A stretch of 64,000 bases of DNA from Methylobacter luteus IMV-B-3098 (GCF_000427625.1 NZ_KE386569.1:3108674-3172673), one strand, 5' to 3'. Shown: positions 1 to 7,836, counted from the first letter of the stretch. The notes: generated by a model not told the origin, from the sequence alone. Program-made: numbers and translations.

Positions 1-150
1 GCGCTGGGGCATGCTCCGTGCGCCGGTTCGGCGTTCGTGTTCCGTAACCGGGCCGGCAATCGCCTGAAGCTGCTGCTGTGGGACGGCAACGGCGTCTGGC
101 TGTGCCAGCGGCGGCTGGCGGCTTTGCCGCCGGCCGATTGGCAGGTCTGA
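1..150 (+). CDS. tnpB: IS66 accessory protein TnpB, C-terminal part
   Basis: The first 49 codons are open in frame 1 and end at a TGA. The peptide contains [19 protein letters not shown] and then a Trp-Leu-Cys stretch. This matches the C-terminal core of IS66 Orf2/TnpB, a small protein required for IS66 transposition whose biochemical role is unclear. The start lies outside the window. The tail after the core is short and Ala/Pro-rich. It sits 64 bases before the tnpC start, as expected for the IS66 gene order. Confidence 0.7.
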   Translation, partial: ALGHAPCAGSAFVFRNRAGNRLKLLLWDGNGVWLCQRRLAALPPADWQV

Positions 151-214
151 AAGGTTGGATAAAATCGCCTGAAACCCAGTAAAAACAAGGCATGCAGCGG
201 CTGTTCAGGGTATA

Positions 215-1786
215 ATGTTGCCCATGAATCCGCTCGCCGAACTCGCTCACTTGAACCTCGATCCTGATGCCAAAAGGCAGGTGACGGCCGTCGTGCAGGT
301 GCAGCAAGATGCCGAAATCCTCCGGGCCAAGGAAGCCGAGCTGCAAGCCAAGGATACCGAAATTCAGGCCAAAGACCTGAAAATCCAGGCCCTAACCCTG
401 GAGCTGGCCCACATTAAGCGGATCCGCTACGGTGTCAAAAGTGAAGCTTTGGCGCCGTTGCAGCGCGATGTGTTCGAGGAAACCTGGAACACCGATCTGT
501 CCGCTCTCGAAGCCGAAATCGAACAGCTCGCCGATAATCAGCCCTGCACGACTGTCGTCAAACCCCAGCGTCCACGTGCGGGCCGCCAACCCTTGCCGGA
601 TCATTTGCCGCGCATCGAGCATCGCCACGAACCGGATAGCTGCACCTGCGGTCAGTGTGGTCAGGACTTGGTCAAGATCGGCGAGGATATCTCCGAACAA
701 CTGGACGTCGAACCGGCCAGGTTCTTCGTGCACCGCCATATCCGCCCGCAATATGCCTGCCGGCAGTGCGAAACCGTGGCCGCGGCGCCGATTCCGCCGG
801 CCGTCATCGACGGTGGCCTGGCAGCCGTGGGTCTGCTGGCCTGGGTGCTGATCGGCAAGTACGTCGACCACCTGCCGCTGTACCGGCTGGAGCAGATCGC
901 CGCCCGCGAGCAGGTCAGCCTGTCCCGTTCCACTCTGGCTGACCTGGCACCTGCTGCAGGGCAATACCCTGCATGCCGCGAGACGCCGGTAGCGCAACTG
1001 GATCCCGGCAGCGGCAAGACCCGCAAGGCGTATCTGTGGGCTTATCGCAGCAACGACCTGCAGCCGGGACCTCGCATCATCGTCTTCGATTATCAGCCGG
1101 GGCGCAGCGGTGCGCATGCGCGGCAGTTTCTGGGCGCCTGGCGAGGCCATCTGCTGGTCGACGACTATGGCGGTTATAAAGCCCTGTTCGCCGGCGGCGA
1201 TCAGGCGGCCTGCATCGAGCTGGGCTGCTGGAGCCACGTGCGCCGCAAGTTCTTCGACCTGCATCAGGCCAATGGCAGCCCCATGGCGCTGGCAGCCCTG
1301 GAGCGCATCGGTACGCTGTATGCCATCGAGGCGACAGGCCGGGACCTGGACTGCGAAGCCCGAAAACAACTGCGTGCGGCACAGAGCCGACCCGCCCTCG
1401 AGGCCTTGCATGACTGGCTGGTGAAAACCCGCGTCCAGACGGCTGACGGCGGTGCTTCCGCCAAGGCCATCGATTATGCCCTAAAGCGCTGGCCGGCGTT
1501 GGTCCGCTATGCTGAAACCGGTCACCTGCCGATCGACAATAACGTCGTCGAAAACGATATCCGACCCATTGCCTGGGCAAGAAGAAATGGTTGTTCGTCG
1601 GTTCCGAGGGCCGGCCGCCGCGCGGCCGGTATCCAGACTCTGCTGGGCACAGCCCGGCTCAATGGCCTGGATCCTGCCGCCTGGCTGAAAGACACGCTGG
1701 CCAAGCTGCCGGTCTGGCCGAACAGCCGCATTGACGAACTGTTGCCTTTGGCGCCGGATTTCATTGAAACTCTAAAGCAGAAATAG
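215..1786 (+). CDS. tnpC: IS66-family transposase TnpC, with a locally scrambled frame
   Basis: This 523-aa protein has the IS66 TnpC layout. There is an N-terminal coiled coil (about residues 25-70, repeated AKD/QAKD units), then a zinc-finger-like region with two Cys pairs (CTCGQCGQ and CRQC, about 143-190). A DDE nuclease core follows: FDYQPGRSG, then LLVDDYGGYK, CWSHVRRKF, and the final acid in VVENDIRP. At about residues 454-465 the expected IS66 sequence (GKKKWLFVGSEG-like) is absent in frame but readable one frame over. The normal frame resumes at GRRAAGIQTLLG. This implies a one-base loss near 1574-1577 and a one-base gain near 1607-1615. The protein is full length but about 12 residues next to the catalytic Glu are replaced, so activity is doubtful. 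It could also be a sequencing error. Confidence 0.85.
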   Translation: MLPMNPLAELAHLNLDPDAKRQVTAVVQVQQDAEILRAKEAELQAKDTEIQAKDLKIQALTLELAHIKRIRYGVKSEALAPLQRDVFEETWNTDLSALEAEIEQLADNQPCTTVVKPQRPRAGRQPLPDHLPRIEHRHEPDSCTCGQCGQDLVKIGEDISEQLDVEPARFFVHRHIRPQYACRQCETVAAAPIPPAVIDGGLAAVGLLAWVLIGKYVDHLPLYRLEQIAAREQVSLSRSTLADLAPAAGQYPACRETPVAQLDPGSGKTRKAYLWAYRSNDLQPGPRIIVFDYQPGRSGAHARQFLGAWRGHLLVDDYGGYKALFAGGDQAACIELGCWSHVRRKFFDLHQANGSPMALAALERIGTLYAIEATGRDLDCEARKQLRAAQSRPALEALHDWLVKTRVQTADGGASAKAIDYALKRWPALVRYAETGHLPIDNNVVENDIRPIAWARRNGCSSVPRAGRRAAGIQTLLGTARLNGLDPAAWLKDTLAKLPVWPNSRIDELLPLAPDFIETLKQK

Positions 1787-1794
1787 GGCTAGGT

Positions 1795-2071
1795 GGTAGG
1801 ACTGGACGAATACGCTGGGGCCGTCCCAGCGGTTTTCTGGCATAGCGAATGCCTGTCTTTCGGAAATGCCCGGTTTTCCCGGGTGCCATAGAGTGGGTCG
1901 GCATGGACGCTTTCCGGGTAAACGCCATGACGGGCTTTATAAGCCTCGATCTGATGTTTCAGATCGGCGCCTTCGTGGAAGGCTCCCCAACGGATTCGGT
2001 CGACGCTAGCCAGGCCGCTGTCGGTAAGGCTGATGATGAGGTCATCAGCCGGCGTTTGTTGTGATACCCCC
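1795..2071 (-). pseudogene. IS5-like transposase fragment
   Basis: Minus-strand sequence encodes VDRIRWGAFHEGADL and then YPESVHADPLYGTRENRAF. These are hallmark stretches of IS5/IS1182-type DDE transposases around the second catalytic Asp. After RAF the frame breaks: the family continuation (IRYARKPLGRPQ) is readable in another frame at about 1830-1850. The N-terminal part is missing because the IS3 terminal repeat begins at 2072, and the C-terminal part ends at the IS66 boundary. I did not find the missing half beyond 7104, so this is a doubly truncated, frameshifted relic. Confidence 0.7.
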
Positions 2072-2144
2072 TGTGTCAGGATAGTTGTCACCCTCCCGTT
2101 AACGGGATAATTGGAAATCAGACAGGGGACGGAAAGAGCATGTA

Positions 2145-2243
2145 ATGTCGCATTATTCAGCAGAACGCAAAGCGTCTGTATTAAAAAACTGTTGCCACCC
2201 CATAACCGCCCGGTACCGGAAGTTGCCAGAGAGGAAGGGATTT
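2145..2243 (+). pseudogene. IS3 OrfA, 5' fragment
   Basis: ATG at 2145 follows a purine-rich GGAAAG. The peptide begins MSHYSAERKASVLK and then, after a one-base frame change in an A run at about 2183-2188, continues LLPPHNRPVPEVAREEGI. This is the N-terminal helix-turn-helix of the IS3 OrfA subgroup that proceeds into TLYNWRKQ. The continuation lies 3.4 kb away at 5621. The frame change falls at A AAA AAC, which looks like a -1 slippery heptamer. A lost A in a homopolymer of a decaying copy is the simpler explanation. Confidence 0.7.
2236..2243. repeat. Direct repeat AGGGATTT, left copy (candidate IS256 target duplication)
   Basis: AGGGATTT at 2236-2243 recurs at 5612-5619, on the two sides of the IS256-type element. 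Eight bases is the usual IS256 duplication length. The right copy abuts the element end exactly, whereas four extra bases (GCCA) separate the left copy from the inferred terminal GAG at 2248, so the match is not perfect. Confidence 0.5.
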
Positions 2244-2369
2244 GCCAGAGCTATGGTAGAGTCGAGATGTGACGCGGTGGCCTAAGGCTCAGCCTAGCTG
2301 TTGTCGCCCCTTTCGTCTGGCGGTGCCTCAATAGCCGAGCCATCACTCCGTTTTCACATCCCGCTCATC

Positions 2370-2402
2370 GAACCCGGCGTGCCCTATTAAGGCACCGGGC
2401 TC
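2370..2402 (-). ncRNA. Group II intron domain V
   Basis: The minus-strand sequence GAGCCCGGUGCC, loop UUAAUA, then GGGCACGCCGGGUUC folds into the two-part helix of domain V. It has an AGC-type triad in the basal stem and a mid-stem asymmetry. This is the catalytic centre of the ribozyme and appears intact. Confidence 0.85.
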
Positions 2403-2414
2403 TCGGACAAGCAC

Positions 2415-3842
2415 TCATGTTTTCGCCCACGGAAAGTTATGGGTTCGCGATGGCAAATTAATCAATCCCAACTCTTCGTAGAGGTATTGATCCGGGTAGC
2501 GCTTTCCCCCCAAGCCTCGAACCTTGTGTTTCTTGCATAACCACCGGCGTAGCCGTTGTATGGCATGGCTGTTAACGGCTCGATACGCGGGGCTGACCTG
2601 GCCGAGGCAGAAATAGTTCGCCCACCCCGTCAGTTTCCGGTTAAGCCGTTTCACCACATACTCGGCATCCAGCTTCACTCGGCGGCGATCCGTCTCCTCG
2701 CTGAGGCTGTCCACCATCCGTTTGATGCGCTTCCTGGAGGGGCGGGTGCCGATATAGGCCCGCCCGGTTTGAGGACTGTAGCATCGCCCGAAAGTGTAGC
2801 CCAGGAAATCAAACCGCTCCTGCGGTAGCCGGCACAGATGGGTCTTGTCCTCGTTCACCGTTAGTTTCAGCTTGCCCATCATCTCCCGCATCGCATCCAT
2901 GACCTCATCGGCGTGACCTTTGCAACAGATGACATAATCATCCGCGTAGTTGATGATGTGCGCCGACCAACGCCGATCATAACCTTTCTGTTTCCATCCC
3001 AGAATAAAGCGCCGCATGTACACATTCGACAGCAACGGCGAGACCGGAGCCCCCTGCGGGGTTCCTTTTCTCGCGTCACGATTTGACGTCGTTCTTTGCC
3101 GGTGACCGCGTCTGTCGGCCTCATCGACCGGCGCCTCCAGCCATTGCTTGATGAGGTGAAGCATTTGCCGGTCGACGATCCGCCGTGCGATGCTTTTCAT
3201 CAGCTCAGGGTGCGGAATACTGTCGAAATAGCCTGACAGATCCGCATCTATCACCTGCTGGTGGCCGGTGACGAGTAGCCGGTGGACTGCCCGTACCGCA
3301 TCGTGCGCCCCGCGGTCCGGCCGGTAAGCGTATTGCTCCGGCTGCAGGTCCGCTTCGAATATAGGCTCCAGAACGATCATGGCCGCCGTCTGTACGACCC
3401 GGTCCATAATCGTCGGGATGCCTAATGGGCGCAATTTACCGTCCGGTTTCGGAATCCAGACCCGTTTGACCGCTTCCGGTCGGTAGTCTTTCTTCTTCAG
3501 CCGTTCCGCCAGTTCCCAGAGCCATCGGTCTTCCCCGTACGCGTCGATATCGTCAAACCGCACGCCATCCACGCCGGCAGAGCCTTGGTTGGCTCTGCAG
3601 CTGCGGTAGGCGTGCTTCAGAACATCTGGTCGATAAAGCTTGTCATACAGGATATAGAACCGGTACCCGGGTTCTTCCTTCGCTTTCACATGTAACGCCG
3701 TCCGTAGTCGCTGAATACTTTCCGGAGTTTCCAGGTTTCCCAATCTCCTCTCCTTCCTACTTGTTGCGTTAGTCTTGAACTGAGGCGCCTTCCCTCCATC
3801 AGCATTACCTGACTTCAACGGTACTACGAGCCTCTCCGCCAC
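2415..3842 (-). CDS. ltrA: Group II intron reverse transcriptase/maturase
   Basis: Multifunctional intron-encoded protein, 475 aa if counted from a GTG at 3842. The true start may be further in, because the first ~50 codons overlap likely domain I sequence. RT blocks are clear: RVWIPKPDGKLRPLGIPT, then FEADLQPEQYAYRP, DADLSGYFDSI, GTPQGAPVSPLLSN and the catalytic YADD. The X/thumb domain carries GWANYF near the C terminus. The protein ends soon after and I see no HNH endonuclease domain, so retrohoming would rely on nascent strands, as known for En-minus introns. No internal stop or frameshift is visible, so this and the intact domain V suggest a recently mobile intron. Confidence 0.92.
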   Translation of the reverse strand: MAERLVVPLKSGNADGGKAPQFKTNATSRKERRLGNLETPESIQRLRTALHVKAKEEPGYRFYILYDKLYRPDVLKHAYRSCRANQGSAGVDGVRFDDIDAYGEDRWLWELAERLKKKDYRPEAVKRVWIPKPDGKLRPLGIPTIMDRVVQTAAMIVLEPIFEADLQPEQYAYRPDRGAHDAVRAVHRLLVTGHQQVIDADLSGYFDSIPHPELMKSIARRIVDRQMLHLIKQWLEAPVDEADRRGHRQRTTSNRDARKGTPQGAPVSPLLSNVYMRRFILGWKQKGYDRRWSAHIINYADDYVICCKGHADEVMDAMREMMGKLKLTVNEDKTHLCRLPQERFDFLGYTFGRCYSPQTGRAYIGTRPSRKRIKRMVDSLSEETDRRRVKLDAEYVVKRLNRKLTGWANYFCLGQVSPAYRAVNSHAIQRLRRWLCKKHKVRGLGGKRYPDQYLYEELGLINLPSRTHNFPWAKT

Positions 3843-4237
3843 CCTGTTATGCCCAGCCTGTCCCTCGCGGGTTGCTGGTTGGTCTCGCGCTGGACCACAT
3901 TACAGGGCTTCCCGTGTTGCCTCTGCCTTCCTCTTTCATACATGCCATCGCCACTACCCCGGTGGAACTGGTAGGTTGCATTTCGCTCACTTCACCTACC
4001 AGCATCGGCCTTCTCCATATTGACGCAGGATCGGCTTCCACATTCACCGTTTCGAGGCCTGCTCAGCGTTCACTCGCGTTACGGCCTGCATGCTCGCCAG
4101 GTCCCTTAAGGACCCTCTACACTGGAGGCTTCAGCCGCTTCGTTGCCTCCACGACTGCTCCAATTGCTACCGGCCGGAGCGAAAGTTGCCGGGCGGGATT
4201 CGCACCCGCTGGAAGACAGCGCCTTAGCACGGCGCAC
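3843..4237 (-). ncRNA. Group II intron 5' structural region (domains I-III)
   Basis: About 395 bases without a credible gene. Read on the minus strand it starts with GUGCGCC and continues with GC-rich pairable segments (for example GGCGCUGUC and GGGUGCGAAUCCCGCCC), as in domain I of bacterial introns. Open frames here on either strand have no protein-family resemblance. The six bases before the intron are TTTGAC. A possible EBS1 partner (GUCAGG, with G-U pairs) occurs at about 3806-3812; this pairing is tentative. Confidence 0.7.
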
Positions 4238-4259
4238 GTCAAATCTGGTGTATAGAGAA

Positions 4260-5507
4260 TCAAGCGGCGTCCTGTTGTTGATCTCCGGTTTGTTTGATGC
4301 CATTGACGAATTTCACGCCGGTAATGACCTCGGCTAACTGTTGATAGCCTCTTAAGCGCAGCCACTTTTTCTGGGCCGTTTCCATCAGCTTGAAGGCCAT
4401 CGCCAGGGTGGTTGTCCGGCTGCCGCAATGCTTGGTTTTGGTCGTTCTCAGCCTGACCGTGGCGAAGACGGACTCGATCGGGTTGCTGGTCCTGATGTGT
4501 TGCCAGTTTTCGGCCGGATAATCATAAAAGGCCAGCATGGCGTCCTTGTCTTTCGCCAGGCACGCCATCGCTTTCGGATATTTCGGCTCGAACCGTTCAA
4601 CGCAGTGGTCAAAGGCCTGGTAGGCCGCTTCCCGGGTTTCCGCCTGCCAGATCGCGTGCAGCGCCTCCTTGACCTTGGGCTGCATGGCTTTCGGCAGTTT
4701 TTCCAGGACATTGGCGGTCTTGTGCACCCAACAGCGCTGCTGGTCGGTATCCGGCCAGAGCTTGGCCACGGCTTTCCAGAAACCCAGTGCGCCATCGCCG
4801 ATGGCCAGTTTGGGCGCCGTCTTGAGTCCTCGTTGCCTCAAATCCGTCAGCACCGCTTCCCAACTCGCCGCCGATTCACGGTAGCCGTCGGATAAAGCCA
4901 CCAGTTCTTTACGGCCGTTTTCATCGGAACCGATGATCACCAGCAGGCATAGCCGGTCATCCATACGGACATGGCTATAGACGCCGTCGGCCCAGACATA
5001 GACTTAGCGCTTTTGACTCAGGTCACGCCGGGTCCAGTCCTGGTAATCCTGCTCCCAGTCCTGCTTTAAACGGCTGATCGTGGCCGCGGACAAGCCCGGC
5101 GCCTCCGGTCCCAGCAGGTGCTTCAGCGTTTCCGAGAAATCTCCGGTTGAGATGCCGCGCAGATAAAGCCAAGACAGAAATTCCTCAATATTCTTGGTGC
5201 GCTTCAAATAGGGCGGCACCAGACTGCTGTTGAACTTGATGCCCGAGCCGGAGCGGTCCCGCACCTTCGGCACTTTGACTGCAATGTCGCCGAGGCCTGT
5301 TTGAATCGAGCGCTCTGGCAGATAACCGTTCCTGACCACGGCTGTTTTATCCGTATCAGTTTTTAACGCGCTATGCTGCGCGATAAAGGCCGCGACCTCA
5401 GCTTCGATGGCGGCAGCCAGCAATTTGCGGGCGCCCTCGCGCAGCACTTCCTGCAACGGATCATTCTGTTCTGGCTTATTCAGGGTAATGACATTACTCT
5501 CTGTCAT
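4260..5507 (-). pseudogene. IS256-family transposase interrupted by one in-frame stop
   Basis: Read through, the gene encodes 415 aa of IS256/MuDR-type DDE transposase. The N-terminal 167 aa end ..DWTRRDLSQKR. Then comes TAA at 5004-5006, and the same frame continues VYVWADGVY, RMDDRLCLLVIIG and on to the C terminus with CWVHKTANVLEKLPK and TSNPIESVFATVRLRT. The expected residue at the stop is Tyr (KRYVYVWADGVY in relatives), so TAC/TAT to TAA is a single-base change just before the first catalytic Asp. Only the N-terminal DNA-binding half would be made unless the stop is bypassed. No frameshift is needed. Confidence 0.85.
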
Positions 5508-5611
5508 GGCGGTGTTTTCCTTATAGTTGGTGGTTGATCTGCGGAGATCTTTTTACCAACAGGTTACACCGCTTTCCTCTCTAGGTCATACACCAGAAAT
5601 GACTATACCTC

Positions 5612-5619
5612 AGGGATTT
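5612..5619. repeat. Direct repeat AGGGATTT, right copy
   Basis: This is the partner of 2236-2243 and directly abuts the right terminal repeat of the IS256-type element (which ends CTC at 5611). It is consistent with an 8-base target duplication. Confidence 0.5.
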
Positions 5620-5620
5620 T

Positions 5621-6018
5621 GTGACCAGACGTTATACAATTGGCGCAAACAAGCCAAACAACAGGGGGTGCCCGTGCCAGGCAGCGGGAAACAAACAGAA
5701 GACTGGTCGCCGGAGGCAAAATTTGCCGCCGTGGTGGCAACCGCAGCCATGACCGAACTGGAACTGAGCGAATACTGCCGCCGCCAGGGCCTTTATCCCG
5801 AACAGATCCGGCGCTGGAAGGACGCCTGCATTCAAGGCGCCCAGAGGGCCGAAGCGCAGCAACAACAGCAACGATTGGAAGCGAAGCAGGACAAGCAGCG
5901 CATCAAGGCGCTCGAAAAAGAGCTCAAACGCAAGGAGAAAGCCCTGGCGGAAGCAGCGGCTTTACTGGTGCTGAGAAAAAAGTTGACCGCCCTCTGGGAG
6001 GAAAACGAGGCCGATTAA
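5621..6018 (+). pseudogene. IS3 OrfA, 3' fragment
   Basis: This continues OrfA after the IS256 insertion: CDQTLYNWRKQAKQQG, then KFAAVVATAAMTELELSEYC (second helix-turn-helix) and a Lys/Glu-rich coiled coil (KALEKELKRKEKALAEAA), ending EENEAD. This is the IS3 subgroup with long OrfA proteins. The fragment has lost its start and first ~33 codons, so OrfAB cannot be translated from its own signals. It carries the frameshift site to OrfB at 5976. Confidence 0.8.
5976..5982 (+). other. Programmed -1 frameshift site A AAA AAG in IS3
   Basis: In the OrfA frame the codons are AGA AAA AAG (5974-5982), forming the canonical bacterial slippery heptamer A AAA AAG. A -1 slip enters the OrfB frame (VDRPLGGKRGR, then YPERQQLVV). 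This is the usual way IS3 elements make the OrfAB transposase. OrfB has no convincing start of its own. Confidence 0.8.
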
Positions 6019-7073
6019 CCTCGTACCCGGAGCGGCAACAGTTAGTGGTCTGGATCCGCGCAGCAATCTCAGCGGGTGTCCGGAAGCGCCGGGCCTGTGC
6101 AGAAGCCGGCCTCAGCCTGCGCACCTTCCAGCGCTGGACGCAGGAGGCTGGCCAGATTCGCGAGGATCAGCGCGCGCAAGCGCAGCGCCCGGAGCCTGCG
6201 AACAAGCTGTCGGAACAGGAGCGGGAACAGGTACTGGCGGTCTGCAACCAGCCGGACTATGCCAACCTGCCGCCCAGTCAGATCGTGCCGAGACTGGCGG
6301 ACCAGGGCGTGTATCTGGCCTCGGAATCCAGCTTTTATCGCATCCTGAAGGCGGCGGATCAGCTGCATCATCGGGGCCGTGCGCAAGCCAGACAGAAATC
6401 CCGGCTACCGACGACGCATCGGGCGGCAGCGGCCAATGAGGTCTGGACCTGGGACATCAGTTATCTGCCGAGCGGCGTGCGCGGCCGGTTCTTTTATCTG
6501 TACCTGATAGTGGACATCTTCAGCCGCAAAATCGTCGGTTGGGAAGTGCACGAACAGGAGTGTGGCGAAGCGGCGGCAGCTCTGATACAGCGCGCGGTAT
6601 TGGCCGAGCACTGCTTGCGTAAGCCCCTGGTGCTGCATGCCGATAATGGCAGTCCGATGAAGTCGCAGACGCTGCAGGCCAAGCTTTATGACCTGGGCAT
6701 TACGCCTTCCCATAGCCGACCCCGGGTCAGCAATGACAATCCGTACTCGGAAGCGCTGTTCCGGACCTTGAAATACTGTCCGCAATGGCCCTCGCAAGGC
6801 TTTGCCTCTCTGCTGGCCGCACGCGAATGGATGAGCCGCTTCGTGCCTTGGTACAACGACACGCATCGTCACAGTCAGATTAAGTTTGTCACGCCGACAC
6901 AGCGCCATCGGGGCGAAGACCGGGCGATTCTTAACCGGCGTGAGCAGGTCTATGCCCAGGCCAAAAAACGGCACCCGGCCCGCTGGTCAGGAGCGACGAG
7001 AAACTGGACGCCGGTAGGCCCTGTCACTCTGAATCCGGAGCGAAACGATGTAGAGATAAAAAAGACCGCATGA
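5979..7073 (+). CDS. IS3-family transposase OrfB (rve integrase core)
   Basis: The frame is open from the frameshift site to TGA at 7071-7073. It has a helix-turn-helix (KRRACAEAGLSLRTFQRW), then the retroviral-type integrase core. The DDE residues are in TWDISYLPSG, LHADNGSPM and YSEALFRTLKY, and the C-terminal motif WYNDTHRHSQIKFVTP is present. No internal stop or frameshift is visible, so OrfB looks intact. Expression requires fusion with OrfA, which is interrupted 3.4 kb upstream, so the copy is probably dead. The coordinates start at the slip site because no ATG/GTG start is evident. Confidence 0.85.
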   Translation, partial: KVDRPLGGKRGRLTSYPERQQLVVWIRAAISAGVRKRRACAEAGLSLRTFQRWTQEAGQIREDQRAQAQRPEPANKLSEQEREQVLAVCNQPDYANLPPSQIVPRLADQGVYLASESSFYRILKAADQLHHRGRAQARQKSRLPTTHRAAAANEVWTWDISYLPSGVRGRFFYLYLIVDIFSRKIVGWEVHEQECGEAAAALIQRAVLAEHCLRKPLVLHADNGSPMKSQTLQAKLYDLGITPSHSRPRVSNDNPYSEALFRTLKYCPQWPSQGFASLLAAREWMSRFVPWYNDTHRHSQIKFVTPTQRHRGEDRAILNRREQVYAQAKKRHPARWSGATRNWTPVGPVTLNPERNDVEIKKTA

Positions 7074-7146
7074 TCAAAAAACACGACAACTATTTTGAAA
7101 AACACCGGTCTGAAAGTCCGGATACGCGTCGACTAAACGATGCGTC

Positions 7147-7582
7147 TTAATCAGGTTCCATTTTAAAATTATCATTTGGGTTAGGTTCAAAGTGATGCTC
7201 CAAATAGTGTTGGATCATTTCATCCTTCATCTGGCTAACTGTGGCGCAAAAATAGCCGCGCGCCCAAAAATGTTTTCCCAATACCGCTTTTTCAAGTAAG
7301 GAAACGCCTCAAACAGATAGCTCGAAGTCCGTCCCTTGATTCTCCTCATGATTTCGCTTGGCACCCTGTTCGGCGGTGCACTCACCAAACTATGGACATG
7401 ATCTTTACTGACCACGCCTTTATAATCCGTATCTCAAACGTTTCGCGCGTCTGCCTCACCAAATCTCTTACTCGTTCGGCTATTTCACCACTCAGCACCT
7501 TGTAACGATATTGGGTTATCCAAACAAAGTGGTATTCAATTTGGTAAACCGTATGACTGCCGTATCTATAGCCCATTGCCAC
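7147..7582 (-). pseudogene. tnpA: IS200/IS605-type Y1 transposase TnpA, frameshifted
   Basis: Begins MGYRYGSHTVYQIEYHFVW, with the first strand and His of the HUH fold. It continues to TFEIRII, then changes frame to VVSKDHVHSLVSAPPN (the H-V-H HUH motif), MRRIKGRTSSYLF, and changes frame again to WGKHFWARGYFCATV, then QMKDEMIQHYLEHHF, which carries the nucleophilic Tyr. Two single-base losses (near 7405-7420 and near 7272) break the gene. Upstream, GGTGGTTTAAACC near 7611-7623 resembles the subterminal sequence of IS200-type ends. The stop is at 7147-7149. Confidence 0.8.
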
Positions 7583-7836
7583 ATCCTTGGCCGAATTATC
7601 GCAGCTAAAGTCGGTGGTTTAAACCTTAGGATGGAAAATTAACAATGCTATAAATTTGACCTAGGTCCTAGTTGAGTGGGAGATGCCCATGTATAGAGCG
7701 TTGCTGCGGAAAGGGATGGGCAGAGCCATGAGAATCTGGTTTACAACCAGTCGATATATCGATTATTAGCCGGCGATTGTCTGGATTTTTAAAAATATAA
7801 GGTATGTTTCCGACTAAATGACAGGTAGCTTAATGC
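7583..7836. other. Intergenic DNA beside the IS200 remnant
   Basis: Contains the likely IS200 end at about 7600-7625. The rest shows no reading frame with family resemblance, no tRNA and no strong repeat. It separates the mobile-element block from the AT-rich small-protein block. Confidence 0.5.

Larger units (their letters stand above)
1..1800 (+). mobile_element. IS66-family element, right portion (left end outside window)
   Basis: Two IS66-type reading frames in the usual order (end of TnpB, then TnpC) run from the left edge to about position 1786. The right boundary is placed near 1787-1800 because, on the opposite strand, sequence encoding part of an unrelated IS5-like transposase begins there. 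I could not define the right terminal repeat, and the left end is outside the window. The element therefore seems to have landed in, or recombined with, an older IS5-like element. Confidence 0.75.
2256..4237 (-). mobile_element. Group II intron (about 1982 nt)
   Basis: On the minus strand the element starts GUGCGCC at 4237, matching the group II 5' consensus, and ends CUCUAC at 2256 (consensus AY). It contains a maturase gene in the loop of domain IV, a 33-nt domain V at 2370-2402, and a domain VI closing helix (CGGGAUGUGA pairing with UCACAUCUCG). A bulged A at 2262 lies 7 nt from the 3' end, the expected branch-point position. Splicing it out rebuilds the left terminal repeat of the IS256-type host element. 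Domain V to the 3' end spans about 113 nt because domain VI carries a long extra hairpin. The 5' domains lie at about 3843-4237. Confidence 0.85.
2248..5611 (-). mobile_element. IS256-family element carrying a group II intron in one end
   Basis: The transposase (4260-5507, minus) is flanked by terminal inverted repeats. The right repeat, read on the minus strand from 5611, is GAGGTATAGTCATTTCTGG plus TGTAT. The left repeat is interrupted by the intron: GAGCTATG at 2248-2255, then, after 2256-4237, GTCAAATCTGGTGTAT at 4238-4253. Joined, it matches the right repeat at 20 of 24 positions. Reconstruction of the repeat therefore supports both the element ends and the intron boundaries. Confidence 0.8.
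2072..7104 (+). mobile_element. IS3-family element split by an IS256-type element
   Basis: Imperfect terminal inverted repeats are visible at 2072-2089 (TGTGTCAGGATAGTTGTC) and, reversed, at 7085-7104 (ending ATAGTTGTC on the reverse strand). Inside lie OrfA and OrfB of an IS3-type transposase. OrfA is cut at codon ~33 (position ~2243) and resumes at about 5621, on either side of the IS256-type insertion. Removing 2244-5619 nearly restores the reading frame, giving EEGI then CDQTLYNWRKQ, with one T of uncertain placement. I cannot confirm a target-site duplication around the IS3 ends. Confidence 0.8.

Noticed and set aside
392-1411. A 339-codon frame antisense to the IS66 transposase
   Set aside because: Shadow of a conserved transposase; no ribosome site or family match.
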